Positions 13,625 through 31,616 of a stretch of 64,000 nucleotides of DNA are shown here, in pieces. Source of the DNA: Ficedula albicollis (taxonomy: Eukaryota; Chordata; Aves; Passeriformes; Muscicapidae); assembly GCF_000247815.1 (NCBI RefSeq), contig NC_021677.1:16446543-16510542 (forward strand), written 5' to 3'. The notes below the pieces were generated by a model. It saw only the letters and a list, made by a program, of their open reading frames with translations, did not search any database and was not told the origin of the DNA. The position numbers were made by a program, and so were the translations under genes. Position 1 is the first letter of the stretch. The number at the start of each line of letters is the position of its first letter.

Positions 13625-15794
13625 GATGCATGGGCAACATGACATCTACAAACATTGTTTTCAGCTGGAGGAATGAAAAAGAGGAAAATGCATTCTGAAA
13701 CCCAGGCAGGCCGGCTCAGGGGGCTGGGATGCTGCAGAGCAGATCAGAGGGGCAGCAGAGAGAATGACTCTCACTGCCATATGTCCATCAGGCCTTGCTG
13801 TTCTGCTTTATACTTTAATTCTTTAAATCTTCCTATTCTGCAGGTCTCCCTTTACACACCTTTCACAGATTGTTTCCATTATCCCACCTGTAACAGCATC
13901 AGAACTGTAAGGCAGGAGAGACAAGACACATAGGATGTATCTGTGCACAGGGAGCCAGGAAAAGCTCCCGTGCTGAACCAGAGCTGCTGGTCAGGGGACA
14001 TGCTCAGAGCCATGGGGGCACAGAGTCTAACTGAAGGTGAGCTCAGTCTGTTGCAGCAGCAGACTGCCTACAGAGTGTCCTCAAACCATGAACCTGAACA
14101 GGGCCCAACCACCACAACCCCTATGTAGTGTTCAGGGTTGGCAATATGGGAGAAGGGAAACGGAGACAACTTTGCTCTGTTTCTAGTGAGAAATGCTGAT
14201 TAATTCCATGACAATTTCTAGGAAGATTTTGCATGTTTCCAACCAGACACCCAGATAAGCAAGGTGCTGAATGTGAACTCTTCAGTCCTTTATCCCTTTA
14301 CTTCCCCTTACTCTTTACTGGCTGGGGATGTGAACTACTGGGCCACCCTACTTTGATGCAAAGGTTGTCTCTTTATTGGTAACAATCCCTTTATTTCCCT
14401 TCCCTTCCTTTTCTCTCTTTCCTGTATGCTGCTCCAACTGGAAATGTTCAGGTTGACTTCTCTCATTTTCAAGAGACTTGCATATTCCTGATCAGGTCAG
14501 GTGGTGTGATACAGAACAGTTTGGCACCCTGTCTTGTGAGCTGTCTTACCTGGGTAAGTCCCCAGCCTAGGGAATTCTCATTTTTAAATTTCAAGACACT
14601 ATTAATTTTGGTTTTGCTCCATGTGGAGTTATCTGTTCCACTCTGGCACTAGAGTTCAGGCTGAGTTTTCCCTGCTAGAACAATATGCTCTCATGTAGCT
14701 ACAGGCAGCAGAAATAATGTCATTTTTCCATTCCAGAACTAGAGCAAAACTGTAGTCAGATACATTTCTCATAGCAAAGTATGCTGATAACACTTCCCTG
14801 AGTCTTGGTGAGATGAATGTTTTTTTATTCCTGCTATAATATGGCTCTCTTAGGAAGACATAGTGCTTCACGTGAAATTGTGCAATAGGGTTCAAATTTT
14901 TCTACAGAGCCTCAGTAGCTAGCACATATTAGAGTGAAGAAGTTAAGAGAGATCAGTAAGTTATTTACTTTATAAACCGTTTTTTCTTCACAGGAAAGTA
15001 AGGGTACACTTCATTCCAGAAGAAACAAGGAATGCTCAAATAATATCAGGAGTAATATGAAATATGTTTAAAGGATGCTTTTCAATCTCAATCCCCTCAC
15101 TCCCACTTAGCCCTAGCATTTCCCATGAGGAAGGGCTGGCAGAAAATTATAGCTGCTTCCTTGCGTTTGATTTTATTTCAAAAGTCCACAGCAAAATCCT
15201 GAATCAACCATAGTTATAGTATCCTCATTTTCCCTGCTTCTGAACAGAATAACCCATGTGCTGGGCACCACTGTATTCCAGCATGCAGAAGGGTCAGGCA
15301 GTGCTGGAGGCCAAAAGCAAAGTGGACACTGAACTGAGCATATTTCTCTGTCAGGTACTAGGCATACACACTTTTAGATGCAGTTATTTTATCTTTGGAT
15401 GCTAAAGCCACACTATTAGACCAGAAGGATATAACCCATATGTGCAATGAGCCAAGGACATCTGTGACTTAACTGTAGGATGCAATGCCAACTTAACTCC
15501 CCCACTTTTGTCTTGGCTTGTTCACATAAGGGTCAAGAACATAATTTGGCTCTAAGGCATAATATTATTTACTTCCTTTTCATCTCCCACTCCTTCTGCC
15601 TCACTGTCTTCTGCTGCAGCCTCTGCTCTCCACCTTGCTCCTATTTATTCCCAGTATCTGCACATTCTCTCTGCTTTTTCCTACTTTTCCTTCCTTGACA
15701 CATTCCCAATAGCTTAATCTGCCTTAAGTTTTCAACTTTCACCTTCTTCTTTGTTCTGCCCTTTTAGAGGATAGAAGAGTTACCACTGAGATTT

Positions 15795-15809
15795 TGTGTG
15801 TGTGTGTGT
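15795..15809. repeat. (GT)n microsatellite
   Basis: A short perfect GT run. Confidence 0.93.
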
Positions 15810-16508
15810 ACAACCACTACAGTGTTCAGAGTGAACACCTGCTCCATAGTGATGGGATGAGGCCAGTTTCTGTATTATCAATTCAGACTGCCTGCACATC
15901 CAAATTGATGTCATTGCACAGGGTCACACATGTAAGGCTGTCTCTACCACCACAAGGAATTGAAATTTGCTTTTCAAATAGATAAAATATAGCTTCTGCA
16001 GAACCTTAGTATAGAATTTGTGCTACCACAGTATTGAGAATTGGATCACACTGCTGGAAACTATTAGCACCTTCTCACCATATGTTAATGGCTAAGTTAA
16101 AAGTACATCTCAAATTTGTTCGGGACCCGCTGGAGTTGGAGGTTTCTAAAGTATGCCTGAAGGGTTTGAAAATCAAGTATCCTCTAGAGCATGTCCCTAC
16201 TCTGGGAGATTCTGGAGCTGGAGAAAATCTGGAAGATCTGTTGATGATGCAGCTTTTGATGGAGAAGTGGGCAAATGGCTCTTTGGGCGGGCAGAGGGCA
16301 GAAGCTGTTCAACTGGGGAATGCACTGGGAGCACTGGAAAGGGAATGAGAAACGGAGGAGTAGGGTGGGAGCAGGGAGTTACTGCTCTGTCTGAATGGAG
16401 CTCGTTTTTTGCTGTAATCAGAGGGATGGCCTCCCTCAGCCTCCTGCTATGGGAGGCATTTCACCTTCCTGTCCCTGCTGAAGGTGCTGGACAGTAGAAG
16501 CCACTTAC

Positions 16509-16598
16509 CTGATAACTGCTGCACTGAAGGCTGGTCATGTGTGCTTAACAACTGTGCCTGAATGGTTTCTACTACCCTCTTAAAGCGACGGCTTGGAC
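16509..16598 (-). CDS. BRSK2: BRSK2 exon J: end of KA1 domain
   Basis: The exon completes Gly and reads [15 protein letters not shown] and [14 protein letters not shown] plus one base of Asp. It forms the final amphipathic helix of KA1, with the basic RRFKR cluster suited to acidic lipid binding. The acceptor is CTCTCCTCGCAG|G and the donor is TCAG|GTAAGT. It is 90 bp. The THDQPSVQ tail alone would fit BRSK1 too, but the following exon (8071-8118) is BRSK2-type. An 8.4-kb intron separates it from that exon. Confidence 0.97.
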
Positions 16599-24074
<7,476 letters not shown>

Positions 24075-24123
24075 TCTGGGGATGATTCTGGGGTTAAATT
24101 AGACATCTCTTCTGGTGTAGGTA
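24075..24123 (-). CDS. BRSK2: BRSK2 exon G: short linker exon
   Basis: This 49-bp exon completes Val and reads PTPEEMSNLTPESSP, ending with two bases of Glu. It is the linker just before the KA1 domain in BRSK2, with two TP sites and an SSP site. The acceptor is TGAGCAG|TACC, with a poor pyrimidine tract, and the donor is GA|GTAAGT, a strong site. Phase is exact on both sides: one base of Val comes from exon F, and the last base of Glu from exon H. Identification rests on the exact family motif despite the small size. Confidence 0.95.
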
Positions 24124-25276
24124 CTGCTCATGCACAGATAGCCAAAGAGAAGGAGGGAGAAAAGAAATTTGATGATTCAGTACACCTTCCATTTTCTGCT
24201 TGTATATCAATGAAACAATTCTGCGCTTGCTTGCATTTGCCCATTGCCTCTGCAGGCTAATTCTGACATTTGAATGCTGGTCATATGACTCTAGATCTCT
24301 GCATCTAATCAAGTGCTGCATTTCAAGGCTCACTCCACCTTTCCTTAGGTCATTAGGTAATCTTGCACTGGCTTCAGTAGCTTCTGGTTCAGATCCAAAC
24401 ACACTGTGCCAATGCAACTGCTTTGCAATTGCTTCAAAGCCCCACTGGATGCAGCTCAGTCACTGCTGCAATTCTCTACAGTTCTCTGACCACCTCAGAG
24501 ACAATGGCACCGACCATCACAGCTCAAAATCTAACTCTTCCATGGCTGTAATCCTCCTTTCCCATGGGATCACGTCCCAGTACCCTGTAAAACCACAGGG
24601 TGTTGGGACAACTGCTGCTGACGTCCAAGGATAAGGCATGTGACTTTGGGTGCCCTTTGCTGGCATGCAAAAAAGCCACCTGGAGCCCGAGGAAGAAAAT
24701 TTTGTACATCTCAACACTCTAGAGACTTAAAAAACTGAAGTAGGCCAGCAGATATGAAAGCACTGATTGTATTAAGGAGATTTTTGAACCAATTACCAAA
24801 GGAGGCAAAAAAAAGCATTAACCAAGATCAAAAAAGCTGTGCTTCAGAAGGACAGTTTCAGCCTATTGCCTCTGGCTGTCTTCTTTTCCAGCATAAGGCT
24901 CAGCCTGTGGCTGTGGAGAGGCAGTGGAGCACAGCCACAGGGGAAATGGCTGAGCCCTAGCCCTGAGTACTTGCAAAGCAAGTGAAGAAAGTGAGGACAG
25001 ACTTTTCTTGCAGTCGAGGAGCCACAACAGGGAGAGTAAGAGCTGCATGGCTGGAATGTGAAGTGGGCTCAGGCAATGGTGTTGGAGGCACAGGCAGTGG
25101 CACAACAGAGCCTGCTCACATTAGGGTTAGGGCTTGGCTGATGCTATCACTCTCGTTTTTCACACCAATATTCAGTCCTTTGCACAGAGAATTTGCAGAG
25201 CCACAGACAGGTATGAAATTCCTGCTGAATGTCTGCCCAAATCACAACCACCCTGTCTGTTTGGGTGGGTACTCAC
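24124..25276 (-). other. BRSK2 intron between exons F and G
   Basis: A 1.15-kb intron with no recognised repeats. A 12-bp pair of telomere-like hexamers at 25121-25132 is probably chance. Confidence 0.93.
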
Positions 25277-25484
25277 CTTGCAATTTCCGACGATGGAAGC
25301 GAGGAGACCCCAGGAAACTATTCTTGATGGAGTTGAGCCGTGTCCTCCAAGGCATTCCTCCAATGCTGGGGCTGGATGGTGGTGTTGGGTTGGGTGTGCC
25401 TGCTGGGCTCTCCTTTGGCGTATGAACAGGTGTCCCCTTGGGGGTAGGGAGGGGACTTCCCCTTGGAGAGGGGTGAGGGGTGAC
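25277..25484 (-). CDS. BRSK2: BRSK2 exon F: proline-rich region (standard form)
   Basis: The exon begins in phase 0 with [17 protein letters not shown], continues through repeated TP and SP dipeptides, and ends with [17 protein letters not shown] and RFHRRKLQ plus one base of Val. It is the PXXP-rich, proline-directed-phosphorylation-rich linker of BRSK kinases followed by a basic amphipathic segment. The acceptor is CCCATCATACAG|GTCACC, with a mediocre pyrimidine tract, and the donor is CAAG|GTGAGT. It holds 69 whole codons. Compared with the mammalian protein I recall a few conservative changes ([10 protein letters not shown] against SVGGVPWRAR). The upstream sequence stays open in the same frame; see the candidate long form. 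Confidence 0.97.
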
Positions 25485-25859
25485 CTGTATGATGGGGATA
25501 GATTTGGTGCTTGGGTCAGTACTAGAAGGGAGCAATCTAACAGGAGACATAGGGTTGGTCTGCACTTTAGGAACAGCCAGCTGTGGGTTAAAGCCGGCAG
25601 CAGGCGAGCGGCCCTGAGCGTTCTGCACAGGGTTGTTCTGGGAAGAGGGGGCGCTGGTATTGCTGGCAGGGAGTGGGTTGGATTTAGTAGACTGGAGTGG
25701 TTTTTCAGCCAATTTGCTCTTGGATGGCAAAGTCTGCGTCTTTGGGTTGGGCTGAAGTGCTGGCTTTGGTTGGAGTACATGTCCAGGCCTGGAGGCGTTC
25801 CTACAAGCATCGGGGTCCAAGGAGACTTGGGGTCGGGGAGAGAAAGGGAGGTCGGAGGT
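25485..25859 (-). CDS. BRSK2: Candidate alternative 5' extension of BRSK2 exon F (125 codons)
   Basis: Upstream of the standard exon F acceptor the same frame is open for 125 codons. It reaches an acceptor-like sequence, TTCTTCATCCCCCCTCAG, with exon position 1 at 25859. The first upstream in-frame stop (TAG, 25890-25892) lies about 30 nt beyond that acceptor, so the open frame almost coincides with the predicted exon edge. The translation is rich in Pro, Ser, Lys, Gln and Asn and includes [23 protein letters not shown] and [10 protein letters not shown]. It resembles the proline-rich linker that follows it. Both acceptors are phase 0, so use of this one would insert 125 residues without a frameshift. 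I do not recognise it from known BRSK2 isoforms. The alternative is an intron with low stop density, since two other frames here are also long and open. Confidence 0.45.
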
Positions 25860-26079
25860 CTGAGGGGGGATGAAGAACTTTCTGATAGGCTACGAGACAG
25901 ACGCAGAGTGTCCATGCACATCAAAAACAGTGAAATACGCAAAGAGCGGGCGAGCAGAGAAAGGAAAGTCAGAACAAAATCCATCCGAGTCACAAAGATG
26001 CACCATGTCACAAGGAGACACAGGAGATGGAGGTGAAGGGGTAGTGGGGGGGAGGGATTTTGCAAAGAAACGAAAACAA

Positions 26080-26104
26080 ACAAACAAACAAAAAACAAAA
26101 AAAA
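26080..26104. repeat. AAAC-type simple repeat
   Basis: Consecutive AAAC units followed by A-rich sequence. Confidence 0.85.
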
Positions 26105-26137
26105 GACATGCAGTTAGCTGGGAACACAGCATATTCA

Positions 26138-26161
26138 ACAACAGCAGCAGCGGCAGCAGCA
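26138..26161. repeat. Imperfect CAG/CGG triplet repeat
   Basis: AACAGCAGCAGCGGCAGCAGC on the plus strand, which is CTG/CCG-type on the transcript strand. It is intronic. Confidence 0.85.
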
Positions 26162-26244
26162 AGAACAACAGTGTCATAACAGGCTTCATCATATTAACCA
26201 ACCACGTGTCAGCAAAGGAAAACAACAGAAAGAAAAATACAACA

Positions 26245-26329
26245 AAAGGAACAAAGAAAAAAAAAAAGAAAAAAAAAAAGAAAGAAAGGAAAAAAAAGAA
26301 AATAACCAAGAAAAAAAGAAGAGAGAAAT
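26245..26329. repeat. Polypurine (A/G) tract
   Basis: The plus strand is almost only A and G with A-runs broken by single G. On the BRSK2 transcript strand this is a long U/C-rich tract a few hundred bases upstream of the exon F acceptors. Confidence 0.9.
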
Positions 26330-28103
26330 GCCATCTCTCTGGGATTGTTCTGATTGCCCTGCAGTGAGAGAAGCACGATGCTGTAGGGAGGTGAGGAAGG
26401 GGAAGAAGAACCACTCAAGCCACAGACAAATTGAGATGTGCCAAGAATGGGACTACCTCTTTCAGCTCCATGTGCCCATATGCAAACCCAGTAGAGAGAT
26501 GAGACTCAGAACAGGTGTGTGATACATACAGAGTGGCAGGGGATACACACAGTTACTGCACACACCAGTCAGAACCTCTTTCCTTCCCCTTTACCCCTGG
26601 CTGGGTAATGCACCAGTTGCAGCCACCCACTGCAGAAAGAGGGGGAAAAGGGAGAGTGATGCCACCTGGGCACCCACTCTCCTCCCCTGATCTGGAAGGT
26701 TAAATTGCTCAGCCTTCACTTGGAAGCTTCAGAATACACAACACCATGAGATATATATGAACTCATTGGTGTTTGATTTTTAAACTGCTACAGCAAAAAC
26801 TTCAGTGAGGTCTGGCAACTTTATGCTTCTCCTCCAACATCCCTCATTGCATTGAAGGATAGCTTGATAATTGGAATTTCTGTCATAAAGTCTCAGCAAT
26901 ATTTGCCATTAAGTCCCAAGTCTAAGAAGAGGGTGGGGGAAGCCATTGTTTTGTAAGACACACGTTTTAAAAGAAAAAAGACAAGCAAAGTTCATAATCC
27001 ATCACGGAGGTATCAAAATGGGATTATGATTTTTTTCCAAACAGGAACATTTATATGTATTAAAAGGCATTTTGGGAAACCATTCATACTTTGACAGCAA
27101 ACAGCAATAGACAGACTTGGAAGGGTAGAAGCCTTTGAAGGGATATCAGCAAGCTAAAAATCACATTGAAAGCAAAAAAAAATGTCCTTACAAAACATTG
27201 CTATTAACACCTTAGGTTACAAGTACTAGAATTGTAAAATAGAAATCACTACTCAAGATATGCAGCCTTGGCCTACTCTTCCATTCTGATTTCTACAAAG
27301 TTTTTACCTATGAAAAATTACTCATCACCATTATTATTATTAATTCTTGACACCTAAAAGCTGTAATTAAGAACTAACCAGACATACCATGTACATGTAA
27401 CTTTGCCTTAAATCTCAGTCCCAGGTAAACACACTCACTAGAGTGTGAGGGATCAGCACAATGTTGCCATATTTAAAAAACTGTAAAAATGTATTTAAGA
27501 CTTATGTCTCTAAACTGTTTGCATCAAAGTTTGGTAATAACTTCAAACAACTTAGGGTTAGGCTGCCAAAATTAAAGGAAAATCAGTACATCAAAATACT
27601 TGTATTATTATTAGGATTGTGAAGTAAAACTAAAGTCTGCAATGTTGCTAAATTCTGATTGTCAATGAGCAAGGAAGGGGAAAAGATGAGGAAAGTGGTT
27701 AACTTGTGGAAGTCACTATTGGCATCTGACTATTAACTATTTGCAAATGACACCGATGGATAAAACTTAGACTGTTAATTTCAAGTGTTACCTTGCAATT
27801 TTCCTATCGTACAGGTATGATGGTTTGAGAAGCAGATTTGAAAGAAATAAATTCAGATTCAGCTCCCTCTTGAGCCATTAAGAATCTGAAGAGGCACCCT
27901 TAATTACCACATATTTAATAATGAAATGAAGAGGAAGATTAGGTCTTGATTTCAGCTGGTGCAATGTGGAACACCATTAGCGAGATCTTGTGAAATTTGA
28001 GAACTTTTATTTGCTGCTGAATTCAATTCTTCAAAGAACTGAACCTAAGCAGTGCAAAAAGTGAAAGGTGTATTTGCTTTTTAAAGTATGTTCTCTTTCA
28101 ATA

Positions 28104-28137
28104 ATCTAAGGTGCTATCTAAATATCTAAGGTGCTAT
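28104..28137. repeat. 14-bp direct repeat, 20-bp period
   Basis: ATCTAAGGTGCTAT occurs at 28104-28117 and again at 28124-28137. Confidence 0.95.
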
Positions 28138-28735
28138 GCTAGAAGCATAGGTAAGGACGTTTAAAAATATATTATTTTTATTCCAACATTTCCTTTTAAG
28201 CCTCAAATGTGACCTGCCTTAATATCGTTATGATCTGCTGAAAATGCTACCTGATTGCTAAATCCCTTTGAAGACTATTTAATCAACTGTCTATTAAATA
28301 ATAATGGTAAGACACAGCAACAGATCTTGTCAAACTTACTCTTTGATGCTGTCTTACTGAGAGGTCACAAATTGATCCCAAGAGATCAATTACTGAAATC
28401 AAGATTTAGGTTTGCTTCATTGGATGCTTATTTTGTGCACAAAACTGTTTCCATGCTCTTTTCCAGTACATTTTGCAGTGGCATAAGAGTTCTCAGACCT
28501 CTGCTCCATTCCACTGGCAACCAGGAGTCCCAGTGCAGAAAGAAGGAAATGGAGCTTCACTGGTCCCTAGGACTTCAAGGACATAGGGGAGACTACAAGA
28601 ACACTTATGCTGGTTTCAAAACAGGATAACAATTGGCAGGAGCCCAAAACAGGTTTCAGAAAATAGTTCAATCAAGCAAAGTGCTGGAAGCTTTAGTAGG
28701 CTATAAACTTATAGCTGACAGTGTGTCTTTACTCA

Positions 28736-28775
28736 CAAGAATTACAGAATCTTAGGGTGGAACTGCAATTTCAAA
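28736..28775 (-). mobile_element. Possible tiny CR1 3'-end relic
   Basis: The plus strand reads AATTACAGAATCTTAGGGTGG, which resembles the reverse complement of the CR1 3' tip (ATCACAGAATCNTAGGGTTGG). About 40 bp is too short to be sure. Confidence 0.3.
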
Positions 28776-29163
28776 TACTTAGAATACTGATGTTATCTTT
28801 ATATAACTAAGAATAGATCTATAGTTGTATTCACACTCTAAGACACAGACTATATAAATTTCTAATGGGGGATAGCATCTTCTCATGAAGTCATGGGAAG
28901 TATGTAGAAATCCTCCAGAGACTCTGGGCCAGACATTTAGGTAACATGCACTGTCACAGCCCAACAGACTTTTTGATCAGGTCAAAGATAGACTTTTGTT
29001 AGGCACTGCAGTCTTAAAGTGACTTAGCTGACCCTTTCAAGCACTAGGAACACTCACTTTTATCCCTAAAGAAGTTAACAAGAAGAGGGAGGCCTCTGTC
29101 ATTGCATTTAGAAACTGTTACAGCTTCACAGCAAATGTATTATCAAGCATGTGCTGTACCAGC

Positions 29164-29198
29164 TGAATATCAGTATTAGTTGAGTATCAGTATTTAGT
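29164..29198. repeat. Imperfect 17-18 bp tandem duplication
   Basis: TGAATATCAGTATTAGT is followed at once by TGAGTATCAGTATTTAGT. Confidence 0.9.
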
Positions 29199-29762
29199 TG
29201 ACTGCATGCTTAAAAAGGGCATGTGAAAGTACCTTATTTATAGGGATGTTCTTTTACTCATTCTAGTCAGTCAGCTTCTTACTTTCCTTTTAAATTCGCT
29301 AGGCCTCAAATTTGTGTAATTTATTTTCTCTGACTTCCTAATACAAGCTATTCCAAGGCAAACAAAAGATAACCAGCATGCTTTGATGCTTTACTGTGAA
29401 GGCAGCTGTGAAATGGTTCCTGATCATTTGGTCTGAAACCAGGCTGTATGCAGACCTCAGCTGGATATGGAGTGTTTAGTCATAGCAATGTTATTCTGTG
29501 TGTTATGAGACTGAAAAAGGGCAGGGGCACAGTGAGATCTCTACTAACAGTGGAGGGAACATGTATGAGAAATTCTCCACTTGCATTTGTAAGTAACATT
29601 TCCTTCACCAACCATGAAAATTTACAATTTAAAATTTACAAGCTGCCAAGGAAAAGCAAAACATCCCAGCTAAGAGCCACAGCTCTGGCACAACAGATGT
29701 CAAAAAGCATCAAGCATGTGTGAGTGGATTGGACCAACAGATCTTGAAGCAGCACCACTTAC

Positions 29763-29823
29763 CCTTGGACTGCTGAGAGGACTGGTGGAGAGCCCAGACG
29801 ATGCTCCACTGATTGACCGAGAC
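29763..29823 (-). CDS. BRSK2: BRSK2 exon E: short Ser-rich exon
   Basis: The exon starts with the third base of Arg and reads SRSISGASSGLSTSPLSSPR, ending in phase 0. It matches the Ser-rich stretch that directly precedes the proline-rich VTPHPSP segment in BRSK2. The acceptor is TTTTCCTTGTTGTGTCCATTCAG|G and the donor is AGG|GTAAGTGG, a strong site. At 61 bp it is isolated by introns of about 14.5 kb upstream and 4.3 kb downstream. The RSRSIS motif is a plausible phosphorylation or 14-3-3-like site, but that is inference. Because it ends in phase 0 it could splice to either of the two candidate acceptors of exon F (25484 or 25859). Confidence 0.97.
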
Positions 29824-31332
29824 CTGAATGGACACAACAAGGAAAACATCCCTCAGAAAAGCTGGACAAGTAATAATCCTGAACACCAGCCTCCACAGGC
29901 ACAGGCATGAAGTGAGGAGGAGGAGGGAGGCTGTCACTGGAAAAGGACGTAACTCTATCCTTTTCTTTCCTTTCACTATTGTCACTTCTTTTCAGTTGTT
30001 CCCCTCTCAAATCAAAGAAATGCTGTTGCTCAGGGAGAATACTATAATCCCTTTTGATTAAGGCAGTTGCTAGTTTCATTTTGATCATCAAACACATGGA
30101 AGCTACTAGCTCTGCTCTGTGCAAGTTGAACAGCCCAATTCAAAAGGATGGCAAAGACATTCATACTTGTGCAAAGAATTCTGCTTTGCACAGTGCTGCC
30201 GGTTACAAAATGAGACTTTCTGTCACAAGCAACATGGAAAAGCACCATGTGTACAAGGCAAAAAGGTAGGGAGTTATTCCATATAATAATTAAAACCACC
30301 TTAACTCAAGCACACAATCATTTCTTATGTGATGACTTCCCACTGAAATCAAAGATTGCATTGGCTTAGCCCTTTCTAGCTCCTCACTGATTTGCATCTT
30401 TGCTCTCCAGTGAGATTTCTTGCTGCTGCGGTCTTCTGTGTGAATAATAAGCTTTTGTAGATGACTTTACTAATATCAAAATTATAGCTCAGGTGCCCTC
30501 AGAAAGAGGCCAGTCAAGGGAGAATGAACTGTCCTATCTGCTGACAAAGTCACCTATACTGTTACTCCAGCAAAGGCCACTTATGAAAATTGCCAGCTGC
30601 TGACAATAAAATGTACAAATGTGCTATGCTAAATGTGATGGAAGAGCAGACAGGGCAGACTACACAAACATTTCAGCAAAGGAAGTTTCTAGGAGGAGGA
30701 CTGCCCACAGAAAAAAAACATCCCACACCTTATGTGTGACTATACATGAGTGAGCCCCAAAGGCAGTTGCTTTCTATCCTTTTTCAAAAGAAGGAAAGTT
30801 GTATTGAAGACAGAAACATCTTACAGGAGAGAATTTGGTTAAGAACTTATTTGTTCAACAACCACCATGCAGCAATATGTCAATATACAGCAAACCTATA
30901 AATGTTTCCTACCTATAATAGCCTAGCTACCACAAGAGCCATGAAAGCAATTACTTGCCTTCAGGTAACAAATATGAAAAGGTGAAATTCCTGTAAAAAC
31001 TGAGTGCATGGGTGTATGTGTTTCATTATGTGTCTGTGTTTACACACATAAATATTAAAAATTTATATAGCTCAGATACTTGATGTCAGTTTATACATAA
31101 AAATATAAAACAACTTCAAACCTTAAGCTGTATCAGTTTACTCTCTTCAGCTGTTGTAGAATAAAACAGAAAAATGGTCTCTAAAATGGTCTCCCAGGCA
31201 TATATTAGTAAATAAGTTTGAGTAATTCTTTGATAAAAAGTGAACTGCAAAAGAGAAAATATTTCCAAGGAAAGAATAAGCTACAACTGAACACAATGGC
31301 AGGTTGTGTTTTCTCTACTTGTATGCTCTCCC

Positions 31333-31616
31333 CTAATGGTTTTCTTTGTATCCCATTGCAGTTTGTCCATCACACTAAGTAGGTGAAAACCAGAAGCCCG
31401 CTCCCAGCATGCTTTTTTGGCCAGGTTAGATCTCAACTGGCACCATGAAAATCTGGGGCACTCATTCTATGCTGAAAATTCCCACTTAGGTTTTTCTTGT
31501 ACCCTGCTGCAATCTGCCCATCATAGTGCAGCAGTAAAAAACTAGAGGCTCACACTTGGCATTCTTTCGCACTAGATTAAGCCTAAATTTGTACCATCAA
31601 GATCTGGGGCACTCAT
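31333..31616. repeat. Diverged tandem duplication, period about 151 bp
   Basis: Copies at 31333-31465 and 31484-31616 align end to end at a 151-bp offset. Matching landmarks include GTACCCTGCTGCAATCTGCCCATCA against GTATCCCATTGCAGTTTGTCCATCA, and an identical ATCTGGGGCACTCAT at 31451-31465 and 31602-31616. The copies differ at many positions, so the duplication is old. Confidence 0.85.

Larger units (their letters stand above)
8119..16508 (-). other. BRSK2 intron between exons J and K
   Basis: An 8.4-kb intron. It holds a CR1 3'-end relic at about 12790-12870, T12 and T15 tracts near 11868 and 11996, CA and GT microsatellites, and two 10-bp tandem duplications at 8601-8655. No exon was recognised. 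Confidence 0.87.
25860..29762 (-). other. BRSK2 intron between exons E and F
   Basis: The intron up to the candidate long-form acceptor; with the standard acceptor it extends to 25485. Between 26040 and 26330 the transcript strand is strongly T- and C-rich, and a CTG-type repeat lies near 26138-26161. A 14-bp direct repeat lies at 28104-28137, and a possible small CR1 relic at 28736-28775. Confidence 0.85.

Noticed and set aside
16509..16598. Identification of the gene as BRSK1 from the THDQPSVQ tail
   Set aside because: The next exon downstream is DTTNC...GRLSKC, which is the BRSK2 tail; BRSK1 continues differently.
24200..24634. A 144-codon plus-strand frame
   Set aside because: Intronic, antisense to BRSK2, no family features; treated as chance.
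25121..25132. Two adjacent TTAGGG telomere hexamers
   Set aside because: Two units are within chance expectation and there is no wider telomere-like array.
25172..26098. A 308-codon minus-strand frame and a 300-codon plus-strand frame overlapping exon F
   Set aside because: They run through a certain BRSK2 exon in the wrong frame or strand, have Leu- or Trp/Arg-rich shadow composition, and match no family. They are noted as a caution for the long-exon claim.
28255..28629. A 124-codon plus-strand frame
   Set aside because: No recognisable domain, repeat-derived motif or splice context; a chance open frame in an intron.
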